NCBI GenBank assembly: GCA_963662175.1
Contig: OY759222.1
Location: forward strand, 16,688,222-16,752,221
Source: Aradus depressus
Lineage: Eukaryota > Arthropoda > Insecta > Hemiptera > Aradidae
Reading direction: 5' to 3'
DNA: 64,000 nt
In this document: positions 1 to 21,500 of the stretch, in pieces
Position numbering within the stretch: position 1 is the first letter of the stretch
Layout of the letters: each line of letters opens with the position of its first letter
Made by a program: the position numbers and the translations under genes
The notes under the pieces: generated by a model
Databases searched by the model: none
Told to the model about the DNA's origin: nothing
What the model saw: the letters and a program-made list of their open reading frames with translations, nothing else

Positions 1-231
1 TTGGTGACATGAACAAGTAACTTAAATATATCAATAGTGACCTTGAAATTAAGATTTTTATTCAATTTTATGGTTTGCTAACAGCAAATTTCACCATAAA
101 AGCAGATGACAAAATATTTCCGGTTTCGATAAATTTTAGATTTTTTAAATCAATTAAGAACTTAATGCACAGTTTCTATTACATTCTACTCAAAAAATCT
201 AATAACTGTCGATGTAATAATTTATCGACAG

Positions 232-362
232 ACAATTTATTATGAGGATTTAGAAGCCCCTATGTAAGTCAACTGTTGAATATTAGCGCAAACGGTCGTT
301 TGGTTTTAGAGGGGGAGCAAAAATTGATTAATTCGTTCTGGGGAAGTACATTTCTGGTGATT
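232..362 (-). repeat. Family B repeat, edge segment
   Basis: Contains GAGGATTTAGAAGCCCC, CAACTGTTGAATATTAG and TTCTGGGGAAGTACAT before the GGTGATT edge. Positions 363-929 hold only AT-rich sequence and nothing I can name. Confidence 0.75.
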
Positions 363-929
363 TTTTAAAATTATTTTAGTTTTGTCATTGATCTGGGTAG
401 CCAGAAAATTGATTCTATTAATACGGGAGGTTTTTGTTCGTTGTCTCCTTTCGCCTTTTCTATTCTCTTGCAACGCCACTTTCTCTTTTTAAGGCCTTGT
501 GAATATAGAATAGAATATGATAAAAAAAATATTGCAATAATTATTTATGAGAATTAATTTCTTTTAATCTCATTGACCTAGAAATTGGTCATTATATAAA
601 TGAATACCGATGCTTTGTTTGTCAAAATCAACACGATATATAACGAGATCGGCTTCACATGTATCATGTGGTTCAGCACTCTTCTCATAGTTTGGATAGT
701 GAATTTGAGGTAAATACACAAACATCCAACTAACTAACGAAACTTTAAATTGAACGGGCTTAACTCCCAAGTTCTAACTAACAATAAAATAATACATCTA
801 CATATTTTACACCTGAAGGTTCTAGGACAAAACAAATGTCCATTTTTTCAAAAACAATTTTTAGTTAATGATACAATATTGTGATGAAAATAGTGTACTT
901 AAAAATGTCAGTGAATCACGAATTAAGTG

Positions 930-1410
930 CCGTTTTAAGACTTCCGGAGGCCCTGAGGGAGACTTCATGCGGGGGCCTTGAATTATTTTTTCAATATTAT
1001 CCTCAACTTTATTTTTAATAATTTATATAATACAATAGAACATTCTAGAATACTGTAGAATGTCATGAAATTGTCAAGCATGTTTCTCGTAATTGCAAGA
1101 ATTTTCTAGAAATATACAGAAGAATATCATAGAAACCATCGAGAAATCTAAAATCTATAAAGTTTCCAAAAAAATCTAGTAAAAGTAAAATTGCTGCTTT
1201 TTTTTGAATGAGAATTATCTAAGAAATTCGATGGGCGAAGAAAATTTGAATGCATTCGCATTACTTTCAATTGAGCATGCAGTTTTGAATAATTTAAATG
1301 TTGATAAAATTATTAATGATTTCATTCATATAAATATTGAAAGAAAGCACTTTCTACATCATCACCATCACATGCATTTTCTGTTGTATAGACATTTAAA
1401 CATGATATAG
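930..1410 (+). pseudogene. hAT transposase C-terminal remnant
   Basis: The reading frame at 1204-1350 encodes LRNSMGEENLNAFALLSIEH and then DKIINDFIHINIERK. This matches the C-terminal dimerisation tail of ZMYM1-like hAT transposases (compare 32385-32694). The upstream stretch near 933-985 (GACTTCCGGAGGCCC) could be the left terminal region. No right end or duplication was found. Broken fragment. Confidence 0.6.
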
Positions 1411-1554
1411 ATTTTGAAATAAATGTGAACAATTTTGTCATCCTAGTTTTTTCTTTTCTCCCTTTTTCCAATTCATCGCTGTTTAATTTTTTTGATGAAA
1501 CGGGGGAACAACACATGTCTTTCTTATTTATTATAACTACTTGTCTATTATTAT

Positions 1555-1612
1555 GGAGGGCGCCGATAGCTAAATAGTATGCGTGCTTGCATATTGAGTT
1601 CAAGTTCGCGAA
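1555..1612 (+). mobile_element. SINE-A head fragment
   Basis: GGAGGGCGCCGATAGCT and GTATGCGTGCTTGC match the tRNA-like head of SINE-A. The remainder is absent. Lies just upstream of a regucalcin acceptor. Confidence 0.65.
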
Positions 1613-1650
1613 TAAAATGTGTTCATTGTAATTGAGTTTGTTTTTGTCAG

Positions 1651-10511
<8,861 letters not shown>

Positions 10512-10685
10512 TGTGACATGAAGAGAATATATAAATATTAGGTTGTTAAGAAATTTCTATCAACTCTTCAGAATAATATTATAATATTATTAATTTTTAT
10601 AACACATTATTCCTAATGCGCTGTTACCATAGTTACGCTATAAACAACTATTATTTAACGAAACAATTATTTCAGAAAATATCAT

Positions 10686-11395
10686 TTGAATGATAATAAC
10701 GTTAATTCACTCATCATTCAGGAGCATCTGGCTGAAATAGAGAGGTGGTGCAACCTCTGGAGAATTGAATTAAATGAGCACAAATGTGTTCAAGTCACAT
10801 TTACCCTACGCCGTCAATCCTGTCCTCCCGTCAACATTAACATCATTCTGATTCCCTCTTCAAACCAAGTTCGCTACCTCGGGTTTTACCTCGACAGTAG
10901 ACTAACATGGAACCCACATACACGACTTAAACGACAAGATCTTAGTCGAAGATACGGACTGTTACGTCGACTACTTGGACCAAAATCAAAACTGATAACT
11001 AACAACAAACTTACGATTTACAAGACATTATACGTCCAATTTGGACTACGGACTCGAACTTTGGAGTACAGCTAAACAATCGAACATCAATCGTATCCAA
11101 GCATTCCACAGAAACCTTTCTTCCCATTCAAATCCTCTCGCGCAAGAACTTTCCTCTCATTCCCATCCTGACTATCCTCCCTGCCGCTTGAACAGGAGGT
11201 GGCCTCGCGATCTTCCCTCTGAGGATAGTGAATAATGACAATTAACTTCCAAGGGAGTGTCAGCGCTGGCTGGCTTCTCCCATCAAGTTTATATGACGTT
11301 GTTATATTTTTCTTTTTGACCACATATGTGCTTATTATGTATATATTGTATATATATTGCAAATATAATAAAAAATAAATAAAATAATAATAATG
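10686..11395 (+). pseudogene. Jockey-type LINE, C-terminal reverse transcriptase remnant and 3' UTR
   Basis: Frame 10686-11075 encodes the end of a reverse transcriptase (IERWCNLWRIELNEHKC, VRYLGFYLDSRLTWNPH, TRLKRQDLSRRYGLL). A frameshift near 11040 moves into NLDYGLELWSTAKQSN and on to RRWPRDLPSEDSE, stop at 11233. The frameshift and an internal deletion show it is dead. The 3' UTR carries the hairpin described at 11253-11281 and ends in an A-rich tail near 11360-11395. It lies between the two host genes. Confidence 0.88.
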
Positions 11396-11829
11396 TTAAA
11401 GAGTAATCTTGAAAAAAACTCTGTCTCTAGAAACTAGTACCTTGCGAATGGCAAATTGGAGAATTGGCAACACCGCTTCCCTCCTCTTTGCTTAACCCCA
11501 CCAGTCCAAGTCTCAACTGAGGGCAGATAGGAATGTAAATTAGAATGCGACATCTTATATTATGTCGGAACTTATTTTTTTAATATTCATTATTGATATT
11601 CTCACCCAACACCTATCGCATGCAGGATGAAAACCTTTATTTCCTACTTAATGTGTAGTGAATCATGTAGTAATACAAATATAAGGTATATTTCTGAAAA
11701 AAAAACTTGTTTTTTGTGTATATTTTTTTATTTTCCCAATTTTTAGTTATTTGCCTACATTTTTCTTAGTTAGGTATTAACTACTTCAACTCAGGTAACT
11801 TCAAGTCAATATATAGAGAAAACTTAGAC

Positions 11830-12030
11830 ATATTTTATGGGAAATAAGATTTTTCGAAGGTCTGCCGTTTTACGAGATACATGTCAAAAACCGTCCTGAA
11901 TTGTCGTTTTGAAACACATATTTTTAGACATTTCCTTGATTTATCCGAAAACAGATAGTCATATCGAAAATTTATTCCTAAAAAAAAAGTTGTTAAAAAA
12001 TTTCCAATCGATAATAAGTTGTTGGATTTT
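11830..12030 (+). repeat. Family D repeat, copy 1
   Basis: GTCAAAAACCGTCCTGAATT and CGATTTATCC-type sequence matching 58980-59320 and, inverted, 57125-57370. Function unknown. Positions 11400-11830 hold AT-rich DNA with no recognised gene. Confidence 0.7.
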
Positions 12031-12543
12031 GTTTAAGAAGTTTCTTAGAGATTTTTTAAATATTTTTTTTAAGGCGTAATTGCCCTATATATCCGGACAT
12101 AAGATGTTTGAGTTCTTTGGGGAAACCCAGGAGGGACAGAGACCCGGGGCGGAAACAGAAGGCCCCCAACGACGCAAGCCATCAGCCCCACCCCCCCATG
12201 GTCCCCCTCCTATCTTTACTAAATTCCTATTTTATTCCGTTTCATTAATTGGAATATACTAGGAATGAATTTGGCTTTAGAGATTTCTGAATCACATTAC
12301 ATGGACAGTTATTAACACGTTTTTGTGTTGATCCTCCTTCCTACCAAGACTGGTAGGTTGCCACTAATTTTTGATTTGATTGTTGGAGTGGTAAAGTGGG
12401 GGGTGCACAGTGAACTTATATTGGATATCGACAGAGGAAGAACCAGTGGCTATTTAGTGTGAGTGTTGTTAGCAACAGAGCAAGGGCATATTGAAGTCCA
12501 CTCAGTCCACAAGGTCCACACTCACTCATCTTCCGCCAACATC

Positions 12544-12583
12544 ATGTCTTCGGCAACAACAGACACTCTTCAACAATCACAAG
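12544..12583 (+). CDS. Ankyrin gene exon 1 (start codon exon)
   Basis: ATG in the context AACATCATGT, 13 codons (MSSATTDTLQQSQ), donor CAAG|GTAAAC in phase 1. Its phase and residues join directly to exon 2. This is the weakest exon of the set because it is short. It is supported by the good donor, the phase match and an open 5' leader from about 12464. Confidence 0.7.
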
Positions 12584-15500
12584 GTAAACCATTAGATATG
12601 GAGGCACTAAGATCCTCCCCTCTTCTTGGTCTGATTTGGCTGAGAATTTATAGGTGTCAAAACTTAAGGAATCCCCTTTTAAAAATTTTGTATCGATTCA
12701 TTATTTCAGTTGTTATTAGGGTTTATCGGTTAATACTTTCCCCTCTATTCCTTACTTTTCAATGTCCCCCTACAATCACTCTCCCGTTGTGTGCTATTTT
12801 GTGAAATTTCATGAAAATCCACCCACCGTTAAACAGCCACTTCAACGGATTTTAATGAGTTATACGTCGTTCGATTCGTTGTAATCTCCCAATTGACGTA
12901 GGCTATATTTCATATTAAGTTATACAAACATAATTCTAAATTACAATAGATGTACTAGGATGCATTGTACATATCTCTATGTTAAGTGTGCATCGCATTA
13001 TAGACAACTTGTAGATGATTTAAATTTTGAGATACATTATATTTTAATATATTAGAATAGATAGGTCATTGTCGTCTAAAAAAAAAAAAGGATAGATAAA
13101 AAAAAAACCTTTGGTGAATCACCCGCAGTGTACTTCCCCCACACGAATTAATTAAGTTTCCCTCTCCCTCCAAAACCAATCGACTGTATGGGCTCATTAT
13201 CATTGGTTGATTTACAAAGGGGCTTCTGAATTCTCATACTAAATTTTGTATCGATACATTCATTACATCGGCAATTATTTGGAGTTTATGAGTTGAGATG
13301 ATCCCTCTTTCCCTTCGGCCAATTCAGCTGAAAATTAATAGTTGTCGTCCTTATGGGGTTCTGGATACATATGCCATTCACAATTCCATATCGATATATT
13401 CATGATATCGAGAGTTGTCGTGTTCACAGTAACACAAACTTTATTAAAATTATTTTCGGAACCAGGGGATCGGTAAACATGAAATTCCACTGAAAACTCG
13501 ACACCAAAATTTCTCCTAAACGATGTATAGGGGAAGTTGTGTAATCGGTCAAAAATTCAATGCGGAGTTCTCAACTGATTTTGAATTTAAATATGAAATT
13601 TCGTATCGATACATTGATTACAACGGCATTATTAGAGTTCCTTCTTCTCTTCGATCGATTTGGCTGAAAATTAATTGGTGTCATCATTAAGAAGTTTTAA
13701 ATTTACATACTCTATGCCATGTCGTTTAATTTATTATATTGATAGTTATTAGAGTTTTTGAGTTGTGGGACGAGATTTCACATAGAAACAAAATAAGTTG
13801 ACTCCCCACTGTTTTTCAGAACCAACTGCGTCATAATCAATGGCACATCCCACCCGTACAATGTAGAGGCTAAAGTAAGACAGTATTCATTTAGCCTCAA
13901 CTCTGTACGTGTGGGATGTGCCACTAATGATGACGCTGTTGCGTTGAAAGTCGGTTCTGGTCTCAGATTAAACAATGGAAAGACAACTTCCTTTGTTTCT
14001 ATTTATATTTGATACTCTCCTACAATACAGTTAGTTATTATGACTCATGCCCGGGCTATAACTTCGAGCTCATATCGCCTACTACCAGAACTCTCTTTCG
14101 TCACTCTGGTGGACGTGAGCCCGACTCTACTGTGGGAGTCCTAAATTTTTATTCACCTCTTGAACGAGTACCTGACATTGTACAGGCTCGGGACCATCGC
14201 TTAACGTCCCATCCAAAGGAAGGAGTGCTTAAGTTTATTTTATCTCCCAGATATAAGGGCCTCGGCCGAGTTTCGAACCCGCAATCTCGAGCTCAGCAAG
14301 CACTAAATTTATATATCTCAATAATTGGTGACTCGTAAGTTGTAAAGACTAAGAGTACGATCAATTATTGTCAAAAATCAATACACATTTATGAAAGATA
14401 ATTCAAGATTTATAATTCAAGTCTCGTGTCATTGTTAGTGGGTCAAACAGTTTAAGGTCTTCTAGCAATCAATTAAACAAATGGATATGAAAGGTTTCAT
14501 TCTTTCTCTCTTCACGTAGAACATTACTACGAAAATGTACTACGATTGGTCAAAAAATCGGAAAATGAAATTTCGTATATATATATATATATATATGTTG
14601 TGAGCAGGTGTTTTACACCTAGGGACCTAAGCATCCAGTGCTCTTATCCCTTTAATAGATTTGGTATCTTTCGACTCAGTATTACCGTCTGAGTTCGAGC
14701 TTTAAGCTTTAATTTCGGAGTATTGGACCCCCCGGAATCCAAAAATGTAAAAATAAACATTAAGGCGTAGTCCAGGTCCACGCCGTAGATTTTCCGTGAA
14801 AACGTTAGGATAAAATCATTTTTCATTTTCTTTTCGATGCTGCCGTAGCTCTTGCATTTGCTCGGCACTAGACTTTTTAGGTTTTTAAAATTCCTTTTGA
14901 TGCGAGCTTTCCTCTGATTTGCGTTTTCTATAATTCAGCGCATATTTAGGATTCATATGAGACGACATCTTTAATTTTTTTTGCAATTTTGAATTTAATA
15001 CAGATTTTTACATATATTTCGGCGAATATTTTAATTGTTTCACTTTGAGTCCTAGTAGTGCTCCTCAAGCTCTTTAAAATGACACTCGAATCAACGTCCT
15101 ATCTAAACGCGTTATCACGCTACACTAATTTCTAATTTTACACAACGCTAATTCGCAACAATCATCCGCCGGCGCCCACACTAGCCCGATAACGTCACAG
15201 GCAAAACAAACAATACACAACAAACTCGTACAGACATGCTCTATCCATTGTGACGTCAACCGTTGTTATCGCATATTCACGTCAAAAATACTGTCTGTGT
15301 TTATCCTGGAAAAAAAAAAAAATAGATAGAGTATTAACTGAGATAATAAACGCTAAAAAATCGGGATCGGAAGGGAACAAACAGAAACATTTTTTAAAAA
15401 TATGTAGAGTTAAGTTATTGTGACTCAAGTCCGGACTTTAACTACGTCATATCGCCTACTACCAGAACGCTCTTTCGTCGCTCTGGTGGAGCCCGACTCT

Positions 15501-18500
15501 ACAGTGGGAGTCCTTCAACGAGTACCTGAGATCGTACAGATCAGGACCATAGCTCAACCATCCGAAGGACGGCGTGCTCTAGATTTTTTTACATCCCAAA
15601 TAAAAAAAAACCCAACAGGCCTCGGCCGGGTTTCAAACCCGCGATCTTGAGCTCAGAAGGCAAGCACCTTGCTACCTTTGAGCTACCGGTGCTCACAAAC
15701 AGATAGATATGGTGGCGTATGAGAGAAAGGTCACGCATATGATAGGTTATCGGGGCAAGAATTTAACTTAATTATTGAAGTGTCATTGTGAAAAATAAAT
15801 GTTATTTTTTTGAAAAACGAATAAATATATAAAAATAATATTGTGATATCTCCTCCATAACTACACACAGAATATTCCGGAATTTCATAGCAGTCGGATA
15901 CTTTATCAACAAAATAATCGGCTGACCAAAAAAGGTGCAATACAATAATTGTATAAAGTAAAAAATAAAGAAAGTAATTGCACAATTATTGTGCAATTAT
16001 TTTCTTTATTTTTTACAAATAAAACATGCATTATAAGTTCAGTTTAATAAAAAATAAAGAAAAATAATTTCTTCCTCAGCTATGACCATGAATAATAATG
16101 AAATTACATATTCTCTAGTTTTCTTTTTATCTGATTGGTTAAATAAATTAATTAAGCTTTCGATATCAGAATTACTTATATTTTTCCAAACTTAACGAAC
16201 TAATACAAGGCTTAAACATAGAGAAAAAAAATTACTAAATATAAACTAATTGAAAAAAATACATAGATTTATTTATGGAAGCAAAAGTAAACTTGTAGGT
16301 TGGAAGTCAGTGACAATAAATTGAGCGTAAAGTATCTCTGTTAGTAATTGGAATATTTTTAAAATTATTTCACTAAACCAAAGCTATACATCTTAGCTTT
16401 AAATCCATGTTCTAATTTTTTGTCTGAGTTGGATAGGAAAATTAATATGAATTTTTTTTTTGTGTCAACTTTACCCCGCGTTCGGGGTTACTTTGTTACA
16501 GGCCATTTTCATACTTGTTTTGAATTGTGTTCCATTAATACCCCGCTAAATAGCTCCCTCACATTTTAATAAAATAGTTAGTGATGATTTTTTTTGCTAA
16601 GATCCACTAAATCGTGTTTTTTTAGTTGGGAAATTTTACTTTACATTGTGGGAGAGGTCTCAGGAGACAGCCAAGGAGAGAAGATAAGGAAAACCATGTT
16701 CAAACAGTGTTTTACTCAATGGAGAAGTGTGAACAACAAATGAAACTTGCAAAACGAAAAATGAAATTTATTATTAAACTCTGATGAAAAAAACAATAAT
16801 ATCTATTTGTACAAAAGAATAATTACAAACAATCACGGTAAGACACTTTTTTGGCATAAAAACAAATTAATGAAAAAGAAAAATTCATTGTTTTAAGTCG
16901 ACAACAAATTTAGAATCTCCCTCAGCTACTTGGGTAGGGGCAGGCATTCTTCCTACTATATTTTTTGATTTGAACCACAGCTTGTCTTCAATTTCCGGCC
17001 AAATCCACCACTTCCTGGATTTAGCCATGCAAGAAATCTCGTAATCTCCATCATGCTGTCTGATAATTTTACCGGGGTATCGGCGTCCTTGGTAGGTTAC
17101 CAAGACACAAAACCCGTCACTAATGGGCTTTCTGCTAATGTGGGCAAGGGTTGACGCTGACATTGTCGCTGCTCACTGCAAGCTGCAGAAGTAGAAGGCT
17201 GCTCACCAAGTGGTTCATCATCTGATTGCGATTCAAACAACATAGTGAGACTGTCCTCACTCTCTTCCTACTGAATATCCATGTCGCTTTCAGATGATTC
17301 ACTATCTTGAAATGAGCGTTTGCCCTTCTTCGTCTTCTTCCTTCCTCCCTTTATTTTGCTAACAGCATTAGTGTTTGCTCTCTTCGTTTTTGCTGGAGCG
17401 ACTGATGTTACATCATCCTCTTTTACGGCCGAGGATTCCTTTACTTGGAGGTACCTGTAACTTCTTTTTACGTTTTTTTTTTGTTACTGTATCAGAGCGA
17501 ATTTCTGTATTGGCGAGCTCCTAACTTCCTGATATATTTTCGAGGCATCCTGACTCACAAAAAACCTTTAAAACAGCAAAAGAGTTCGCTAAAACCATTT
17601 GTTCAAAAGTTACCCCTTCAGTCTTCAGTTAAACAATTGTGACAAAGTAACCCCGTTATACCTCCTACATTCACGTTTTCATTTGCCACAGTTAAAATAA
17701 TTATCTCACAGAAATTAAAAAAATGGGAAAACAATCTAGATCATATAGGCAAAAAAAACATATCTTGCTCGATGTTTTGGCAATACCGCGAAACTGAGGC
17801 CAGAGGAGGTTACAACAGGTGGATAAAAATGGCGGGATTGGTTATAACAAAAATGTTTGGGCCTCACAACAGGTTGCGCCATTGGATGACTTCAACCGAT
17901 TGCAGCAAATTATTACGGCTTTCCTCATAACTAGAGTAAAACAGCCATCTCGATCGCACTAAAACGAAGCTCGCCACAACGATTCAAATTTGAAAAACGT
18001 GATGTAACAATGTAACCCCGCATGTTCGAAGTAACCCCGTTTTACGGTATATATATATACAGGGTGGCTCAGATAAGCGGGCCACAAGTGAAATAACTTC
18101 TAAACGGTTAGAGATATCAAAATTGTGCATAGGACTGAAGTTGTAGCACTCGCTGAGAGCTATAGTAATGCGTCCTCGAAAAGACATAAATGACCCTTTT
18201 AATGACTCAAACAGCCCTTCGAAGGGCGGGGTTCCCTTTTGACCCTTAAGTTTCATTACAGTTTATTAAAGTACCAAAGAAACAAGGAAGAACTGTGCAA
18301 ACAGATTTTTGATACGTCAAGTAGTTCTCGGAAAAAACACTTGTAAAGTTGCACGTTTTTCTTATTCTGATGTTATTAAATTCCAACAAACTTTGCACAT
18401 TAATTATTATTAATTCAATTTGTACATGACGAGGCCCTACCACCGCACAATGAGTAATAAGCACTCATGTATTTTGATGCAAAGGAATTAGATTTTTAGA

Positions 18501-21500
18501 TTTTAGCCCGGGCATGAGTCATAAAACCTAACCTAACCTATAATTTGATTTACTCGCGGGAAAATTGTATTGAGTGAGTCAGGATAGAAACTATAAGAAG
18601 TCGATAGATGAGAATTTAGTTAGTAATTCCTCTAATGAGCTGTCAATTTCTATTGAATATATCGAATCGATATTACTTGAGAAGTTTGGCAGTCTTTTCA
18701 TGTACCAATGTATCTTTTCTTTGTATCCACTATTGGCATATTTTAGTAAAACTGCTAAAATCCAACTCGTCATTTACTGTCATTATTGATTCTTACTTCC
18801 CCAGCCTATACAAAGTACAGAAGAATATGTATTCGGTCAATATTTGATATTGAGTTTTCAACACGAAATTTTATCCATCCGGAAACCTCTTAGGGCGACA
18901 GCATATTGATTTTCAGACAAATTGGCCAAAGAAAAAAGGAGATTAGACGGGACGCATAACACAAAAACTGTAATAACTACTGTTGTAATGAATGTACTGA
19001 CACGACATTTCATATGTAAATTCAAAGTCCTTCAAGGACGACATAGATTAGTTTTCAGCGGAAACAGCTGAAGGGGAAGGGACTCAACTCAAATATCATT
19101 AGCAGCGTTCATTTTCGTGAGTGTTCAAATAACTTTTTGAATTTACAAAAAAAAAATATTTAGATAAATTCTAAAAAACAAATGCTGAATTGGCAACACT
19201 GGTGTCAGTTGACCTTACTTAATACATTACAGTGTTATTTCAAACCACACATTGTTATTCAAACGGCAGTTTCATCAAAAAATAAACTTGAAATTGAATA
19301 CCATAAGCCTAATTCTTTTTTTTTTTTTTTATTATAAAGTCTTAACTCAATAAAATATTCTACATTCTTCTTGGAGTTGAGAATAAGAATATTATTTTAT
19401 TATTCATTAGTTATTTTCTTATATTAGGTAAATTATGCATTTACATCTTTCTTTTTTTTATTACTTATTTTTTTCTGTTATAGAGAATATTTAAATCTTT
19501 CTGTGCCTATAATTTAAAGGGATAAAATTTCATATACATAAGTATGTACATACATTAGGCTTATTTTCAACATTCACTTAGGAATTTAATTAATTTATTT
19601 TTTTTCGAAACTTTAAATGGCATTATCGTTTTAAGATTTTTTTTTTAAATATTTGTTTTCAACTTGTTTGTAAGTAAATTTCTAATATTATTATATTTTT
19701 TTTGTAAATTGTATGAGCAAAATGTCGGTAAACAAAAAAAAAAAAAACGGCCACTCCTCCCTTCCATGATCGGGATTAGTAGCTTTTTGAAAGTTTCTAA
19801 TGCCATTGATTGCGTGCAGTGAAGCTCTCAATTACAAATTTTTTCTTCTTCATATACTTACTTGCGAGGTCACTGGTCCATGGATTCATTAGTATCCATA
19901 GGTCATACAAATTTTTACATCAAAACAGCTTATAAACTATATAATATATAGTTTATAAGCTGTTTTGATGTAAAAAATGTTTTATATTTATATTCTAAGA
20001 TGTAAAATCGGTTGAGTTATATATTATATGAAGAGTTTGGAGCCAGAGCGGACCAACCCACAATTTTTCGGAAAATGAGTTATTACCATCCTGATGTTGG
20101 CATAGGTTCCCTTTTTCAAAACCAGAGTGGATCACTTAGTTTCTTCACTTCAGTGATAGATAGCAGCACTTTAAGTTTCGTCCACAAATATTTTGTGCAT
20201 ATATTTTCAAAGTCCCAATGGATCATACGGCCTTCAAAAACTTTATAGAACACAAAAAGGGATCACTCATCCAATACTATTCTAAAATTTCAAATATAAA
20301 TAAATATTTGGGGCCCATTTATGGAGATAAACAAAATGTACTCAATTTTCAATTGCCATTTTCTACCTGTTCAGTTTCAACCAGTTGGTCCGCTCTGGCT
20401 CCAAACTCCTCATATAACTCAACCGATTTTACATCTTAGAATATAAATACATATGATATAAATTACTAATTACATTTTAAATAAATAAATAATATCAGGA
20501 ATAATCAGAGAATATAAAATTCCAAGTACTAATAAATACAATAGATACTATTATTTTTTTTATTGTAAATATTTTATATTTATATTTTTTAAAGATAAAT
20601 CTTCTATCACGACAATATTTCGGGGCGATATATATAATTATATATATTATTTATTTATTTATTTTATATAATTTGCCTTTTGTGACCTGAGGAAGTGGTG
20701 GCCCCGAAATAAAATAAACATTTTTAACATAATTTTAAATTTGTTTATTGTACGTATTACTTTCAAAAAGTGTGGAAGGGCATTAAAAAAAGTCGATTCT
20801 TGTATGAGTATTACTTTTTCAAAAGGAGAGGAACGATGTTTAGTTATTCGGAATTCTTTTTTTTCCCCTGGTATCGTAATCAAGTATTTTTAAGTGGGAA
20901 AATATTTATATTTATGTCTAATGACTATTTATGCTTCAAATATATAAAGCGCAGGTAATGGTAAGTTTATTTATTTTTTTTAAATACCTTCCGCAGCTTG
21001 TCCTTTGATTAATAATATTTATTATTTTCTTAGTGCTTTCTTTTGAAGTCTGAAAATATCAATACTAGAGCTAGAAGCTCTGGAACCATTGTACTTACTA
21101 TGTAACCATTTTATGATTAGGGCTGGAGATATTTCCTAAATGATTTTAATGTTTTATTTATATATTTTCAGATAATGGAGAAAAATAAGAATATGACATT
21201 GCAACCCAACTAGAGGTCCAATGGCTAAACGTAAGAAACCGTGATCTGGAACAGTGGCAGAAGGGGCATGAGAATGCGGAGTCGAATTCCAACGAGGAAA
21301 CCGACAGGGCTCTATGTACACTCAAGCCCGCCCATTGGTAAGAAGATAAGCCATTCTCCTTCAGTTGTTACAATAGAAAAATCGTCGGTGAATCACCTGG
21401 TATGTACTTCCCCAGAATAACTTAATTAATTATGTTTTCGCTCTCCCTCCGAAGCCAATTGACCGTTTGGTCTATCATTCAATATTTGACTTACATAGTG

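Noticed and set aside
1619..1650. Coding sequence upstream of the first regucalcin acceptor
   Set aside because: Open by chance; it is the pyrimidine tract before the acceptor and lacks a family match.
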